From NCBI GenBank assembly GCA_030737875.1, contig CM060921.1:404342192-404406191 (forward strand): a DNA stretch of 64,000 bases. The letters run 5' to 3'. Source of the DNA: Allium sativum (Eukaryota; Streptophyta; Magnoliopsida; Asparagales; Amaryllidaceae). The notes below the pieces were generated by a model, which saw only the letters and a list, made by a program, of their open reading frames with translations, was not told where the DNA came from and searched no databases. Of this stretch, positions 52,351-64,000 are shown one piece after another (position 1 is the first letter of the stretch; each line of letters starts with the position of its first letter). Made by a program: the position numbers and the translations under genes.

Positions 52351-52670
52351 TTCCCCAGCACCTCCCGGACCTTGGAACTTCTCGACTGCCCTCAATCAAC
52401 AAGGAAGCTCGACAACAAGGATTAATTGAATATCGTTAATCATTATAACATCTTGTAATGATGTTTATTACTGTACTTTGTTGAAAATGAATAAAAGAAA
52501 CAAAGCCTTCAAAGTGGATGTAGGTTCAATCTGAACCAAAACACTATAAATTACTGTGTTCTTTACTTTCCTGCATTATACTGCATCTTACATTACCTTT
52601 CCACTCAGGACAATTAGTGTCAAAATTTTGGAATCCTCAAGCGTTGGAGACCACTTTTGGCATCAACACT

Positions 52671-52690
52671 TTGGTGCGCCAGGTAGGGGG
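52671..52690 (+). other. Primer-binding site of the gag-only Tat-like element
   Basis: TTGGTGCGCCAGGTAGGGGG follows the LTR end after two bases. The type is common in Tat elements; tRNA not assigned. Confidence 0.65.
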
Positions 52691-52818
52691 AGTAAAGTGC
52701 ACCTACAACCAATACCTTTGCTTGGCCCCGACAAAGCCGTTATTTCCCACATTTCCTTGACCACAAGTTTGTAGTGGTACTCGGATTCCATCTCGTCCAC
52801 CTAGAAAACTTCTTAACA

Positions 52819-54275
52819 ATGGTGAGGAAGAAAAAAAATCTATCCTTGGCGGACCATGCAATGGTAATCAAGACGCTCTGATCCATTAGTGACCTCCTTC
52901 TGACATCTTAGCCACTGCTGACGTTGCACCCTCTCCGACACTCAATTCACCAGTTTCTCCAGCGTGGCTTCTCGCACTAATGGAGAGATTCAAAAAAGCT
53001 GAGCGTCAGCTCGAATCTCAAGTCAAGCGAAACATGGGGTTGATCCAACGGCTCCAATGACACACCCAGCGCGACATCTTCCACTATCCATCAAACATGA
53101 GCATTCAGCCTCCTCCAAATTATGTCTCCTCGCGCTCCACTTCCGTCTCTCTTACCAACAACCAAAGCCCTCGTCATAGAATCAACCTCGGCAATGTTAG
53201 GATCACCATCAGAGAGGGAACACATCATCATCTCGGCCGTTTCTGGCTTGAGCCTCATCTCGACCAAGGGAATAGCGCTTAAGCCCCTATTAAGCAGATT
53301 CAGACTACCATGAGTCCAAACTTGGCGCCTACGCTTCCAGTGACTAACCGGGTCCAAGTTCACCTTGACCAACCTCTACGGAGTTGTACAATCGAGGTTG
53401 AAGACTCACAGAATGACAAAGACCTTCCTCCGAGAAGATGCTGTAGGATCCAAGCTCCTCAGTTGGATCACGACTGCCATAATCCGATAGAGACCCAGCC
53501 CCTGATTTTTGTCGACATGATCCGTAGGACCATGAAGGAATTGCAGGGGTATGCTAATGACGTCTTAGAAACCATTACGAGGCATTATACCTTCACTCTA
53601 GCTATCCTCAACGCTGAATGGCCTAGGCACTTGAAGATGCCAAAACTCACTGCTTACTCGGGGAACTCTGATCCTCTAAACTTCATTAACCGCTACGAGT
53701 GGCACATGGATTCGTCTCATGCTTCCGTGTCTTTCTCCAAGATATGGCTCTATCATGGTTCTCTCGACTCCCGCTGGGAACTATCTCAACTTTGGAACAA
53801 CTAGTCAAGGGTATGGTCGCTCAATTCATGATGCGCATCGCAATGCCCAAAGACATCATCTTAGTCTCAAAAATTTTCCAAGGCATCGGTGAAACCCTTA
53901 AAAGCTACCTCGAGAGATTCAACACCGCCTTGACCCGAAATCAAGGATCCTACCCTTCGAACCATACTCGTCCAGCTTGCAAAGGGCGTACTACCTACTT
54001 CTGAAATCGATGCGTGGATCAATCGAAAGCAACCAAAGACATCATAAGCATTTTATCGGAAAGATAGTCAGTTCCTAAGATATGAAAAGGTGCGTAGTAA
54101 TTTTGCTACACGACCAGACCATCTCCACAATCCACATCAAAGTGAAGCCGAAAGCTCAGATAACTATGATTCTGATCATCCGAGCAAACCTGCTCAAGAC
54201 AATAACAACGGCGCCAACCCCGATAATCCTCCGTTTAACAACTACTCCATTTTGGAAGAACTCGCCTGCCATTAG
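52819..54275 (+). pseudogene. gag: Tat-like gag, decayed
   Basis: From ATG 52819 (MVRKKKNLSLADHAM) with early stops. The Gag core is recognisable: PRHLKMPKLTAYSGNSDPLNF and YEWHMDSSHASVSFSKIW (about 53622-53750). After a frame change come LSWFSRLPLGTISTLEQLVKG and GETLKSYLERFNTAL (about 53753-53930). The C-terminal part, Asn/Pro/Asp-rich, runs to about 54275. No protease follows. The protein would assemble particles, but this copy cannot be expressed intact. Confidence 0.75.
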
Positions 54276-56676
54276 AGTCCTGAGCAGCACCAACAAGATC
54301 CTCCAAGTTAAGTTCCAGAGCCTCCTAATGCTCACTATGAACTTCACTCAATCAAGACAGTCATCGACTAGATCCCCTGGGATCATCCTTCGACTCAGCA
54401 AGATTGCAGCACCAATAGCTGACTTCGATCTCTGATGCTACAACGCCTCGTCTTGTTCGAGTTGCAACTTGTTATTTACTTCCGGTTGTAGACTATCTCC
54501 AAGCATGCACTTTTACATACTACTCAAGTTGTTAGCTTCATCTACTTTGATGTAACTTTCGTCTGTAGTATTATAACCACAACTATTACCGAGAAATCTC
54601 ACCGACCAATTACCCATTAATCTGGGAGAAAGCGCCATAGGTTCGACGGATTTAGCCCTGCCGACATACACTTAGGTGTACTCTGACGACGATCTGTTGG
54701 CTCCGCCAATCCAAGACCAGTAGACTTAGACAACCAACCTACACTTATGAATACTCTGAAGTTGGTCTACCGACACCATTTCACTAGAACTTCGCACTCC
54801 TCGAGCTAATCGAGAGTGAAGTTACTGACGAACCTTGCATGCCTTGGGCTGATCAAAAGTGAGGTTCACCTACTCGAATTGCACCAGACTCGAATCTTTT
54901 AAGAGTTGAGTTTTGACCAACTCAACCCCGAGTGCAATGCCAAGTCATGATAATTAAGCACTTGGGACCAAAACTTTCGTGGCGCATTGGACTTTGTGGA
55001 CGTCATCAGAGATACCAGTTTGCAACTCATTCTAACCTTTTCCTCCCTCGTCGGAGGTGAATTGGGAATAGAAAGCAAGCCCTCTTCTCCAAAAAAATCC
55101 TTTCTTCGACGTGCCGTGGCCCTTCTCCTCCACTTGATACTCCGACCACCCTCCAGTTAGTTAGGGCACGATGGGAATTACTACTGGAGGTACGTTTGGA
55201 AGCAAGCCCGGGGGCACCAGTCCCCCACCAGTCCCGTGACCGTCTTATACAATGTTATGGTCTCTGAGGTTGTCATTAGAGATACCGGCATGTGACTCGC
55301 TCCCACCTTTTCCTCCTTCATTGAAAACAAAATGAGAACGTAACGTAATCCCTCTTCTCCAAAGGATACCTCCTTTTTGTTGTGTCGTAGCCATTCTCTT
55401 CCACCGGATGCTCTAGCCGCCCTCTCGTTAGCTGAGGCATGTCGGAATGTACTATCGGAGGCACCGCCACTGAAGGCAGGCCCAGGGGAACTAGTCCACC
55501 ACCAGTTCCTTCTTTCATGCTACTACTATCTTATCTGCTACCACAGAACGACCTTTTGGTAGCAAACCCACCAAGCATAGAGGATGGTCCAAAACCGAGG
55601 TCTTTGCACCTCGAAAGTCACCTGCGACATCCCTCAATGCCAAGGCACCCAACATATAAGCGTCTCAGAATGCAATGGTAACCATTAGTTCTAAAAAATA
55701 AATCCATAATCATCACCAACCACCGACGTATTCCCAGATCGGTCCGTGATTACGATGATCATACAAATAATCGAACCCCCGAATTGATAACTCAACCATA
55801 TATCTACATCTTATGCACAAATAAGAGTGGTCAGTGAACGAGTTCGCTTCTCGAATGTTACGCCAATCAATTGCGTTCCATTTGAATTCAATCCCAATCT
55901 AATCCAGCGACGAAGCGTGATGATCCGAACTTGCTAAATAAGACTCAGAATTAAGGAGAATTTGGCAAGTACGCAGGCCCGGGGGTAGCTCTATCGATCC
56001 CTACACTGGCATAGCCTCCATAGGACCCAAGACAGATACCAACCAGTTCTTTCACTGGCATCACCTTCATTGCAACCAGTGGACCAACCATCTTGGAAGC
56101 ATGCCCACCTCACGGAGAAGGCGATCCAGAATTAAAATTTAGTCCCCGGAAGTTACTGACATTCCATCAATGTCGAGACTCTACAAAAACAGATACTTTG
56201 GAACGCGATGGAAATATTTAATTTTAACAACCAAAATCGTTGCCATCATCGACCACGCTCGCGATACATAAATCAAGATGCAACCAGTCGTGATTGGGTT
56301 GGGGACAAGATTCTGAAGCTGAAGCTCAACCATATGTCCACATCTCATGTGAACATTCGAGTCGCCATTTCAAACAAGACAATACTTTGAGTGTCATGTC
56401 GCAAGGCCAGAACACCTCAATCCCAACCCAATCGCACGACGTTGTGGAACGATTCAAACTCGCAGTTTCAAGCTCAAAATCGAAAAGATAGGAGAATTTG
56501 GCTAAGTCTTCAAAATACGAAATTTTATTTCTTATTCCCATACACTTGCTATGTTGTCGTGTATCTTAAACCCACAAACAGATTATGGTCATATTCACTT
56601 GTCTTCGAAGCCCCGATTACCAAATCAATCTCGACTCAACGACCACTCGTGTACTTACCAAATGTCCAACCATCCG
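54276..56676 (+). other. Post-gag region without polymerase, with diverged direct repeats
   Basis: I see no protease, RT or integrase. Two old direct duplications are visible: about 55010-55250 with 55280-55520 (both containing GAGATACC...CTTTTCCTCC and GGCCC/GCCCGGGGGCACC-type ends), and about 55740-55960 with 56220-56500. Short ORFs have no domain. Confidence 0.55.
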
Positions 56677-57639
56677 TGTAATAACCCGAAAATCCGAGCC
56701 AATTTAAAATTTTTATTTTGGCAATTTTAGCGAATTTTGAATATTTAAAATAGATTATTTTAAATAATAATCGACGAGAAATTTATTTTGAATAGAATTT
56801 GACGTATATATTATATACGTCATCGTTAGAATATAAATATTTATATATAATTATAAATAGAATTGAAAATGGCGCGGTAGTTCGATGATTCGATTTCAAA
56901 CTTCAATTGAATGTACCGGGTGCAAAACAATCCGGATTTTAGTGAAACCAAAAACATTAGGATCTATTTGATAATATCTTTCCAACGAATCTGAAAAATC
57001 AAAATTTCATAGCGGGAATAAAAAGATATGTCCAGTTGAAAATTCTGAATAGTCGCTATGAAATTCAGGCCCTTAAAAATAGGAATTTTGCAAACGACCT
57101 CGGATTTCGACGAAACCAGTTTTGTTGGGTCCGTGATGTCAAATTATTGCTAGGTTTCAAATTTCATAATTTTTCGAATCAATATATGAGTGTGGCAAAG
57201 GAAAACGCGTTTGACCAGTTTTAGTTGATTTTAATCGACTGGAAAATGGCCATTTTTCCAACCATCTCAGAATTCGACGAAACTAGTTTTGTTAGGACCG
57301 TATCGTCAATACGAAGCTAGAAAATATTTTTCGGGAATTTTTCTAGTTAATATGTGACCCTGGTAAATTGAAATGCGCGTTCAAATTCAATATATAGAGT
57401 TATATGTAGATTTTGACGGAAACTGATTCAAACGGTCGAATCAGCTTACAGTACATATCCCATTGTGTTCGGAATGGGGGTAATACGCTATGGACGACAG
57501 GCGGTGGGCCTCGTTTGGAGGTCAAAAATAAAAGTTGCTTTTTGCGGTGAAATTAAATAATAAAAATAAAAAAATACAAGCCGCTATCCTTTATCTCCCT
57601 TCATAGTCAAACGAAGTCTAAAAAAAAAAAAGATGAGAA

Positions 57640-57930
57640 AGGGGGGAAACATCGTCGCCCCCCCTCGATTCAGCGCCGCCGCCCATCAGAGGCACCGCGC
57701 CTCCAGCCTCCGCCCTCCTCCAGCACGCCTCGGTCCTCCACCACTCCTCCCCTCCGCTGCTACAAACCCGACGCCCCCCCCCCCCCCTGAAACCCCCAAA
57801 TCGAGCCAAGCCCTTCCTCCCACCACCGCCTCCAACGCCTCCACCCGCTTGACCGCAGCCCCCTTTTCCCGCTGCCACCTCTTCTTCCCCCCCCTTCCTC
57901 CGCGCAGACCCCCCCCCCCCCCCGACGTGA
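57640..57930. repeat. C-rich low-complexity block in the giant LTR
   Basis: It contains pure C runs at about 57775-57787 and 57910-57922 among CCTCC/CCGCC words. The Pro-rich plus-strand ORF and Gly-rich minus-strand ORF here are products of composition. Confidence 0.8.
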
Positions 57931-59145
57931 TAAACAGGGGAGAAAAAAAAGGTAATTATCAATAATTTATTTATTTATTTGTCTTTGTCTATTTAATATA
58001 ATTAGTTTAGTTAATTTACTAATTTAGCATAGTTTTGAATAGAAAAGACATGATTTTTAAAATAGAAAAGACATGATTTTTAAAATAGAAAAGACATGAT
58101 ATTTTTAGATATGAAAAGACGATATTTTGAGATGAGTAGTGAAGTAAAAATATGATTTTTACTTCGAGAAAAATATAAATTTTATATTATAGAAAGGCAA
58201 ATCTATATTTTTGAAAAGGCGAAATCTTTATGTAGAGTATAACAAAGTAAAAATTCGATTTTTACATATGTAGAGAATGCGGGAAGCGAAGGTGACAAAA
58301 AGGCGAGAACGATGAAGATTTCTATCAAAGAAGAGTCAAGATCATTGGATAGCTATCGGTGAGAATTTCTCACTCTTCAATTTCTTTTCTAGTTATATAT
58401 TTATACTAGGATGTAGACGGTGTTTAGTAGCACCCGACACCCGTCATCCACAGACCATGGATGGCTTGTTTGTTAAATTGTTTGGTTGAGTAGTTAGTTA
58501 GAATATTTGGTTTGAATTGAATTGTTTGGTGAAATGAAATTGATTCGATTGATGTGTGAATGGCGTGGGCCTTCACTAGACCGGGGATAAGGCTAGGCCT
58601 CGTCCCGTTTCTAGTATCGTGCTGTTATGCCGCCGAAATTTTCTAAAATAAGTTAGAAAAATAAAAATATCATTTTATTTAAAGAATGAACTGAATGTTA
58701 AAATAAAATATTTTATCGTTAAAAATATAATTTTTAACGTGAATATGAATATAGTGAATGTGAATAAATAAATATTCATTTACAAACCGGACGGTTTGTT
58801 TATGTACACCTATTTGACTGATATTGATTGGGTCGATAAATTTTACACATCGCCCAACTGCACAACTAAAATCTATGTTTGATTGTTTGAAACCCCACAC
58901 GGGTGTTGGGATGAAATTTGAAGTCCACTCATCCTGATTGATTAAATATGTCGATCGATTGATTGACAGACTGTTATAAGCGTTAGATATCTATATTTGA
59001 TGCTTATACAGTGTAGTGCACTTTGGTTGATGGTTGATTATTTTTCAATGATATTACGTACGTGTGATGTATGAAAATCCATATAATTAACGTTATATGG
59101 TGATTGATTGGTCCTCATTCCAATTTAGAAAATAAAGAATATTAT

Positions 59146-59436
59146 AAAATTTACATCTTTATCTTTATAATATAAAGGTTCATATGTTGACTGTACTCAT
59201 CCGTTGAGATTAGTTATGTGTTGAATGAAATATTTTAACAATAAAATTTACATCTTTATCTTTATAATATAAAGGTTCATGTGTTGACTGTACTCATCCG
59301 TTGAGATTAGTCATGTGTTGAACGAAATATTTTAACAATAAAATTTACATCTTTATCTTTATAATATAAAGGTTCATGTGTTGACTGTACTCATCCGTTG
59401 AGATTAGTCATGTGTTGAACGAGATATTTGAAATCG
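59146..59436. repeat. 97-bp tandem triplication
   Basis: Three head-to-tail units starting at 59146, 59243 and 59340 (AAAATTTACATCTTTATC...). The second and third are nearly identical to each other and differ slightly from the first. Confidence 0.9.
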
Positions 59437-59559
59437 AAATATTTGAAAAAGAAATATTTGAGATAAAATATTTGAAAATAAAAATATATGAAGCCGACGC
59501 CATTTTGACGTGAACTATATTTATATAGATTTTCTTCATTTGAAAATGAATTTTGAGAA

Positions 59560-59900
59560 GTGATTTCGAAAAGAATTGAATTGAAAACGATTTCGAAAAG
59601 AATTGAATTGAAACCAATTTGAAATGAATTGAATTGAAACCAATTTGAAATGAATTGAATTGAAAACGATTTCGAAAAGAATTGAATTGAAAACGATTTC
59701 GAAAAGAATTGAATTGAAAACGATTTCGAAAAGAATTGAATTGAAACGATTTCGAAAAGAATTGAATTGAAAACGATTTCGAAAAGAATTGAATTGAAAC
59801 CAATTTGAAATGAATTGAATATATAACCAATTTGATTTGAATTGAATAGAAAACGAATTGAATTCGAATTGAATAGAAAACGAATTGAATTCGAATCGAA
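59560..59900. repeat. Short minisatellite GAATTGAATTGAAA-ACGATTTCGAAAA
   Basis: About a dozen units of 23-26 bp in two alternating types (ACGATTTCGAAAAGAATTG and CCAATTTGAAATGAATTG). The minus-strand ORF over it is repetitive and not a gene. Confidence 0.88.
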
Positions 59901-62876
59901 TTAAAATCGATTTGAATTGAAATCAAATAGAAATGAAAGTAAAAAGGATTTATAATAGGAAATTCAATTTTGATTTGAAATGAAATGGAAGTTGAAATTG
60001 TTTTTGAAACGAATTTAAAACTATTTATATAATTCGTTTTAAATAGAAATCGACGAAATATATATTATATATATTATATATATAATATAATGGCCTGAAT
60101 AGAACGCGCCGCGCCGCGGTAGTTCTTGAATTTCGACCATTGACTTCGAATGGACATTACGAGAGATCTGACCGTCGGATTCTCCTAAAACCAGAACCGT
60201 TGGGTTCATATCGAAAAGAGCTTTCTAAGCAATATTAGAAATTTGAAATCTAACGGTTGGATTTGGAGATACGTCCAAATCAAATTTGGAAAAGGTCGCT
60301 GTAAGTGCAGTTCGATGGCCGTTGATGGAAATCGACTGTACGGGCCTTGATAAAATTATTAAAAATAGTAATAATTTGTGTAAAATCAGAAGAAATGATT
60401 TGGGAAAAGTTTGGATGAAAAATTCCATATTTGAAAAGATAAAAATAGATTTTTATCGAAATGAACTAGTTTGAACTAAATTTAAAACCCAATTATTTTT
60501 AAATAAATAAATTAGATTTAAAAAGGGTTTTAAATAATCGGAATTCCTAATATATTTGATTTGAATTGAATTAGAATTGATTTGTGGGTTTATTGTGACC
60601 TGTGTTTTAAATAACACCAGTTCTTTAACCCGATAATAAAGAGAATGTGATTTGGGTTTATCGTGAACTGTGTTTTAAATGACATTAGTTCTTTAACCCA
60701 ATAAAAGGAGTTTTAACGAATCTGCAATTAAAATTGAAACGAGAATTGGTAATTTAATTATCAAATTTAGAAAATGAGCGAGAATGGAGTATTACCAGTT
60801 TTGCTCCAAAGCGATAGTTAAATCTTTAATTAGATTTGAACGTGAAATGGTAATTAATTTTACCGATAACACCATGGTGTTAGATATGGAGTATCACCAG
60901 TTTTGCTTCATGGGATGAATAGGTTGGGAGTGGAAAATAAAATAAATAATTACTTCGGAGTGGTTCGCTAATCTCGACTAGTTTAGAAAACCATAATTTG
61001 GTTTGAAATGACATCCAAAGGAAGATTAAAGGATAAATTTTAAAGAATTTATCTTGGATAAAATTAATGGGAACCTTTCCCTAAGAATTGAAATTTAGAA
61101 ACTAGCGGTAGGTTAGTTAAGAAGAATGGTTTCCTGGTTATTAATCTGATGTTGGTTTCGGCCTTCGGGGTTAATATTTGGGAAATTGCTCTCTTACTGA
61201 TTCACGGTTAGTGACTAATGAATTGGAATGAGGCGTATGTTGTGTTTGTGTAACATTTGTTTTTAATATACGTGGGTTGTTCGGAAAGTCCGGGTTTATA
61301 CCCATTCTGAATAACCGATTCGACGATAAGTCGAAGATGAAGACGGTGGTCGAAGACCGGAAGTTTTCACATCGTTTGGGTAATTACTAACGATCCTGAT
61401 TGGGCTGTACACCCAAGAGGATGGAAATAGTTGGAGGTCGTCTAGACGTACTTGGAGATGGATGGATATGCGAGGAAAGTGCCTCCGGTTTCGTTCAGAC
61501 CCAGAACGGACTTGTAAATGGATTGTGTGCCTGACATTGGATTTTATTATGTGTTGATTGATTTCTATTAAATATACATCTGTTTGGCGCGGAGAATTTA
61601 TTCTTTTGCTTAACGCCCTTCTCTGAGACGTACGAGCTCAGAGGTTGTATATCGATGGATATCAGTCGCATGGCATGAATTGCCTGTGTGGCATGCTAAG
61701 ATGCAATGATCAAGGCTTCTGTTGAAAAGCAAAGTCTTGTGGTTGATGATCAAAGCACGCCTACGTGGCAGCTTTGTGTATAACGTGAATTCGCGAGCCT
61801 CACACCTCAGTATGAGTTAAAAACGGGATACGGGCCGTTGGGAGAACACGACGTTTCTTTCTAGCTTTGGTGGTGTCAGTGACTTACCAGCCCTGACATT
61901 TATATACTTTCCACCTTTGTGGTTGTTGGAATGAGGCGCCTCGATTATAGGTCTGTAAGGACTGGGAAACGTGTGTTCAGGAATAACTAGTCCTCTAACG
62001 TAAGTGAGGACCGGCCCAACCGATCCAAGTGGCTGCCCAGAGTGTGTAGTCCTGAGCATTTGCTAGAGTGTCTCGAACGCGGAGAGGAGCTTGCCCCTTG
62101 CCTCGACTCATGATGGAAATCCAATTTCCAATACGCGTATTGCGGTTCTAATTGTAGAACTAGTATGGCGACATGATATATGGTACCCATGCCGTCTATG
62201 ATTTATATTTATGATTGAAATTGTTTTGACACTATACACTTATTATAGTATCAAATGATTTGTTTTAAACGTACCAAGCATGTTTGGCTATTATAAGGGA
62301 AAACCATATCCTCCGGCTTGCGTTGCATTGTCTGATGGGACCTGGGTCTTATAATAGCTTCATTTTTCAAAAAAGCATTGCGCTGTTTATTCTATGCACT
62401 GGTATTCTTGGGAGGAAACCCGTTCCGTGTTATACGGCGTGGTCCCTTGAATTACTCTCTTTTAAAGTAAAGTTTTAAATAACTGTTTTAGTTCTCACAC
62501 CAGTCACATGACTGACCTGGAGTTTATTGTTTTAACCTAAACTCTGGGTGCCCCTATTTTCCGCACGGGCAGCTAGTAGTTTTGGTTTTGCAGATTTATA
62601 TTCACAGGATCCTGGTTTACAGCTGGAATAATATCCGGAAAGCTCTGTATCCGTATATCACCTTCAGTTGTGCTTTGTATTATTTTCCGCTGCTATGTAA
62701 TTTATTGTAATCTCTGATATTTATCGAATGTAATTTATTCATTTATACTCTGTATATTCTTGTATCTGATGGAATTGTTGTAATAGCAATGAAATATTCT
62801 TCCGTCTGCGTTCATTTGTGTGTTGTTCTCAAAGTATCCGCTCTTTCCTTCACGGGGAAGTTACGGGTTCTTACAG

Positions 62877-62888
62877 TGGTATCAGAGC
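62877..62888 (+). other. Primer-binding site (initiator tRNA-Met) of the giant-LTR element
   Basis: TGGTATCAGAGC one base after the LTR end, as in the chromovirus at 20063. Confidence 0.88.
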
Positions 62889-63912
62889 TTTGGTTTACAG
62901 AGCTCGAGAACAAGACACATTAGAACCATACGAAAGAATTCATCAGATATTGGATTAGTAATATCCAATTAGAATGACTCGTTAGAGATGGGATCAGTAG
63001 TATCCTAGAACGAGTGTGAAGAGGATATTTTTCAATTGAAAACAATTTTGTTTTGAAAATTTAAATCTTTTTATACGTATTTGAATATTTATTTATATTG
63101 AATTTGGACAATCCAATATATAAAGATTTTGCATATATGCGTCATGAACGTATATTCGAAGTTTTAATATATAAGATAGATATAGAATCACATTCTAGTC
63201 GCCCGGACATGATTCTGATGATGGTGCGCCATCACCAGTATTTATTCTCGTGTTTCAAAGGTGTGATTTCTATATATTTCCATTAGACTGGTGTGAGAAT
63301 CCAAAACTCATACAGCTAGAATCCATTGTTGTGGTTAGGCATCAAAAACATGATTTTTTGTATATGTATCAAAGTTTATGAATTTGAAACGTTAATCCAC
63401 TAATTGATTGATGTTTGTGTTGTTTGTTTATTTGTTTGACAATTTTGAACCATTATGCCTAATTGAACTAAATATTGAATTGTATTGAAAATTAGTCGCA
63501 TTTGCTTGCATATACATATACTTATATTGAACAGGTCATAGCAAGGAGGCTAGAGCAGAGAATAAAATTTGTTTGCCTGACAAATAGGTACATGTTTACT
63601 ACAATTTACTGTTTTGTTTGGGTGATGATGATTTTATGAGCCTATTGGCTAGCCGCTTGGCTTTTTCTTTTTCTTTTTGAGATCTGAAGGCCTATATGGC
63701 AATTTCGGGATTTTCCCGTGGCTCCCGGTGCAGGGGAGGTTATGGCGAAAATTTTCGAAAATTTAGGGTGTTAGCCAAATTTTTGAAAATTTGAAAATTC
63801 TCAGAAACTGAAAAGTTGGAGAATGGAAGCCAAATCGAACGTGGTGTTGATTAATCAAACAACTTTCGACTTTGTTCCTTTTCGGGGACGAAAAGTTTTA
63901 AGTAGGGGAGAT
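62889..63912 (+). other. Interior without gag-pol, ending in polypurine tract
   Basis: About 1 kb. The longest ORF (63098-63286, 62 codons) has no domain. The last part carries TTTTCGGGGACGAAAAG and the polypurine tract TAAGTAGGGGAGAT (63899-63912). It looks like the two ends of an interior with the coding middle deleted. Confidence 0.75.
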
Positions 63913-64000
63913 TGTAATAACCCGAAAATCCGAGCCAGTTTAAAATTTTTATTTTGGCAATTTTAGCGAATTTTGAATATTTAAAATAGATTATTTTAAA
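63913..64000 (+). repeat. Start of the 3' LTR, cut by the window end
   Basis: 88 bases identical to 56677-56764 except for one A/G difference. Confidence 0.92.

Larger units (their letters stand above)
51400..52668 (+). repeat. 5' LTR of the gag-only Tat-like element
   Basis: The end is firm: TTTTGGCATCAACA at 52668, 2 bases before the primer site. The start is not: I see no second copy in the window to fix it. It contains two minisatellites, a TATA box, and the block AATAAAAG...AAGTGGATGTAGG...CACTATAAATT (about 52488-52560) typical of Tat LTR ends. Confidence 0.6.
51400..56676 (+). mobile_element. Gag-only Tat-like element, truncated by the next insertion
   Basis: A 5' LTR (start uncertain, end 52668), primer site, decayed gag (52819-54275), then 2.4 kb with no polymerase. 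It is cut at 56676 by the chromovirus-like element. Its TATA context and R/U5 block are the same as in the Tat element at 4804, which supports the lineage. The right end lies beyond the window. Confidence 0.65.
56677..62875 (+). repeat. 5' LTR of about 6.2 kb
   Basis: From TGTAATAACCCGAAAATCC to GGTTCTTACA. The ends (about 56677-57240 and 60600-62875) are homologous to the solo LTR at 42090-44898. The middle 3.3 kb is not, and holds C-rich DNA, minisatellites and A/T-rich blocks. An A/T-rich promoter-like stretch lies near 57550-57580. Whether the middle is original LTR or a later insertion can be settled only with the 3' LTR. Confidence 0.75.
56677..64000 (+). mobile_element. Chromovirus-like element with giant LTR and tiny interior
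   Basis: The 5' LTR is 56677-62875, the interior 62876-63912, and the 3' LTR starts at 63913 and leaves the window; its first 88 bases match the 5' LTR with one difference. The primer site (TGGTATCAGAGC) and the pre-LTR stretch TTTTCGGGGACGAAAAG are of chromovirus type. The 1037-bp interior has no gag or polymerase, so the element depends on others. The target duplication cannot be checked because the right flank is outside. Confidence 0.82.

Noticed and set aside
51656..52402. Overlapping Leu/Pro- and Gly/Arg-rich ORFs in several frames
   Set aside because: Minisatellite by-products; all frames are open because of the repeat. Only the plus-strand ORF starting at the predicted transcript start was kept as a low-interest finding.
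57618..57965. Pro-rich and Gly-rich ORFs of about 110 codons on opposite strands
   Set aside because: Both arise from C-rich low-complexity LTR DNA; no domain, and open in several frames.
59408..59926. 172-codon minus-strand ORF with FNSFRNRFQ repeats
   Set aside because: It is the translation of a 23-26-bp minisatellite inside the giant LTR.

Overview
The window is plant nuclear DNA, from an angiosperm and probably a eudicot. I found no ordinary host gene in its 64 kb. Essentially all of it is LTR retrotransposons of the Ty3/gypsy order stacked inside one another. The evidence is plant-type gag-pol domains, LTRs with TG...CA ends, 5-bp target-site duplications, primer-binding sites matching tRNA-Asp and initiator tRNA-Met, and polypurine tracts. 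The species cannot be named from the sequence.

Layer 1 is an Athila-like, gag-protease-only element on the minus strand (91-49729; LTRs 91-1039 and 48795-49729). Layer 2: its protease region was split by a Tekay/Del-type chromovirus on the plus strand (2936-41580, about 3.16-kb LTRs, decayed gag-pol at 20244-24556). A separate solo LTR (42090-44898) landed between its gag and protease. Layer 3: both LTRs of the chromovirus were hit. The 5' LTR received a young, nearly intact Tat-lineage element (4804-18762, target duplication GACTG). The 3' LTR received a non-autonomous Athila-derived element on the minus strand (26086-39358, target duplication TTTAT), which now has three LTRs and a duplicated piece of chromovirus LTR inside it.

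The Tat element is the most interesting unit. Its gag-protease ORF (5857-8583) ends in UAG-CAA-UUA, the tobamovirus type of leaky stop, and the polymerase ORF continues in the same frame. Polymerase carries two RNase H domains, and integrase follows in the -1 frame. After integrase comes a copy of the R/U5-type poly(A) module also found in LTRs, then a tandem GAGA-TATAAA array. On the opposite strand lies a long gene (16566-12874) that reads through if at least one canonical intron is removed. Its first exon resembles the 'putative gypsy-type transposon' domain of Tat antisense ORFs. The element therefore looks like two convergent transcription units between two LTRs.

To the right, 49735-51400 is unassigned. 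A degraded gag-only Tat-like element follows (about 51400-56676), with strong minisatellites in its LTR. The last 7.3 kb is a chromovirus-like element whose 5' LTR is about 6.2 kb while its interior is only about 1.0 kb with no recognisable gene (56677 to the window end).
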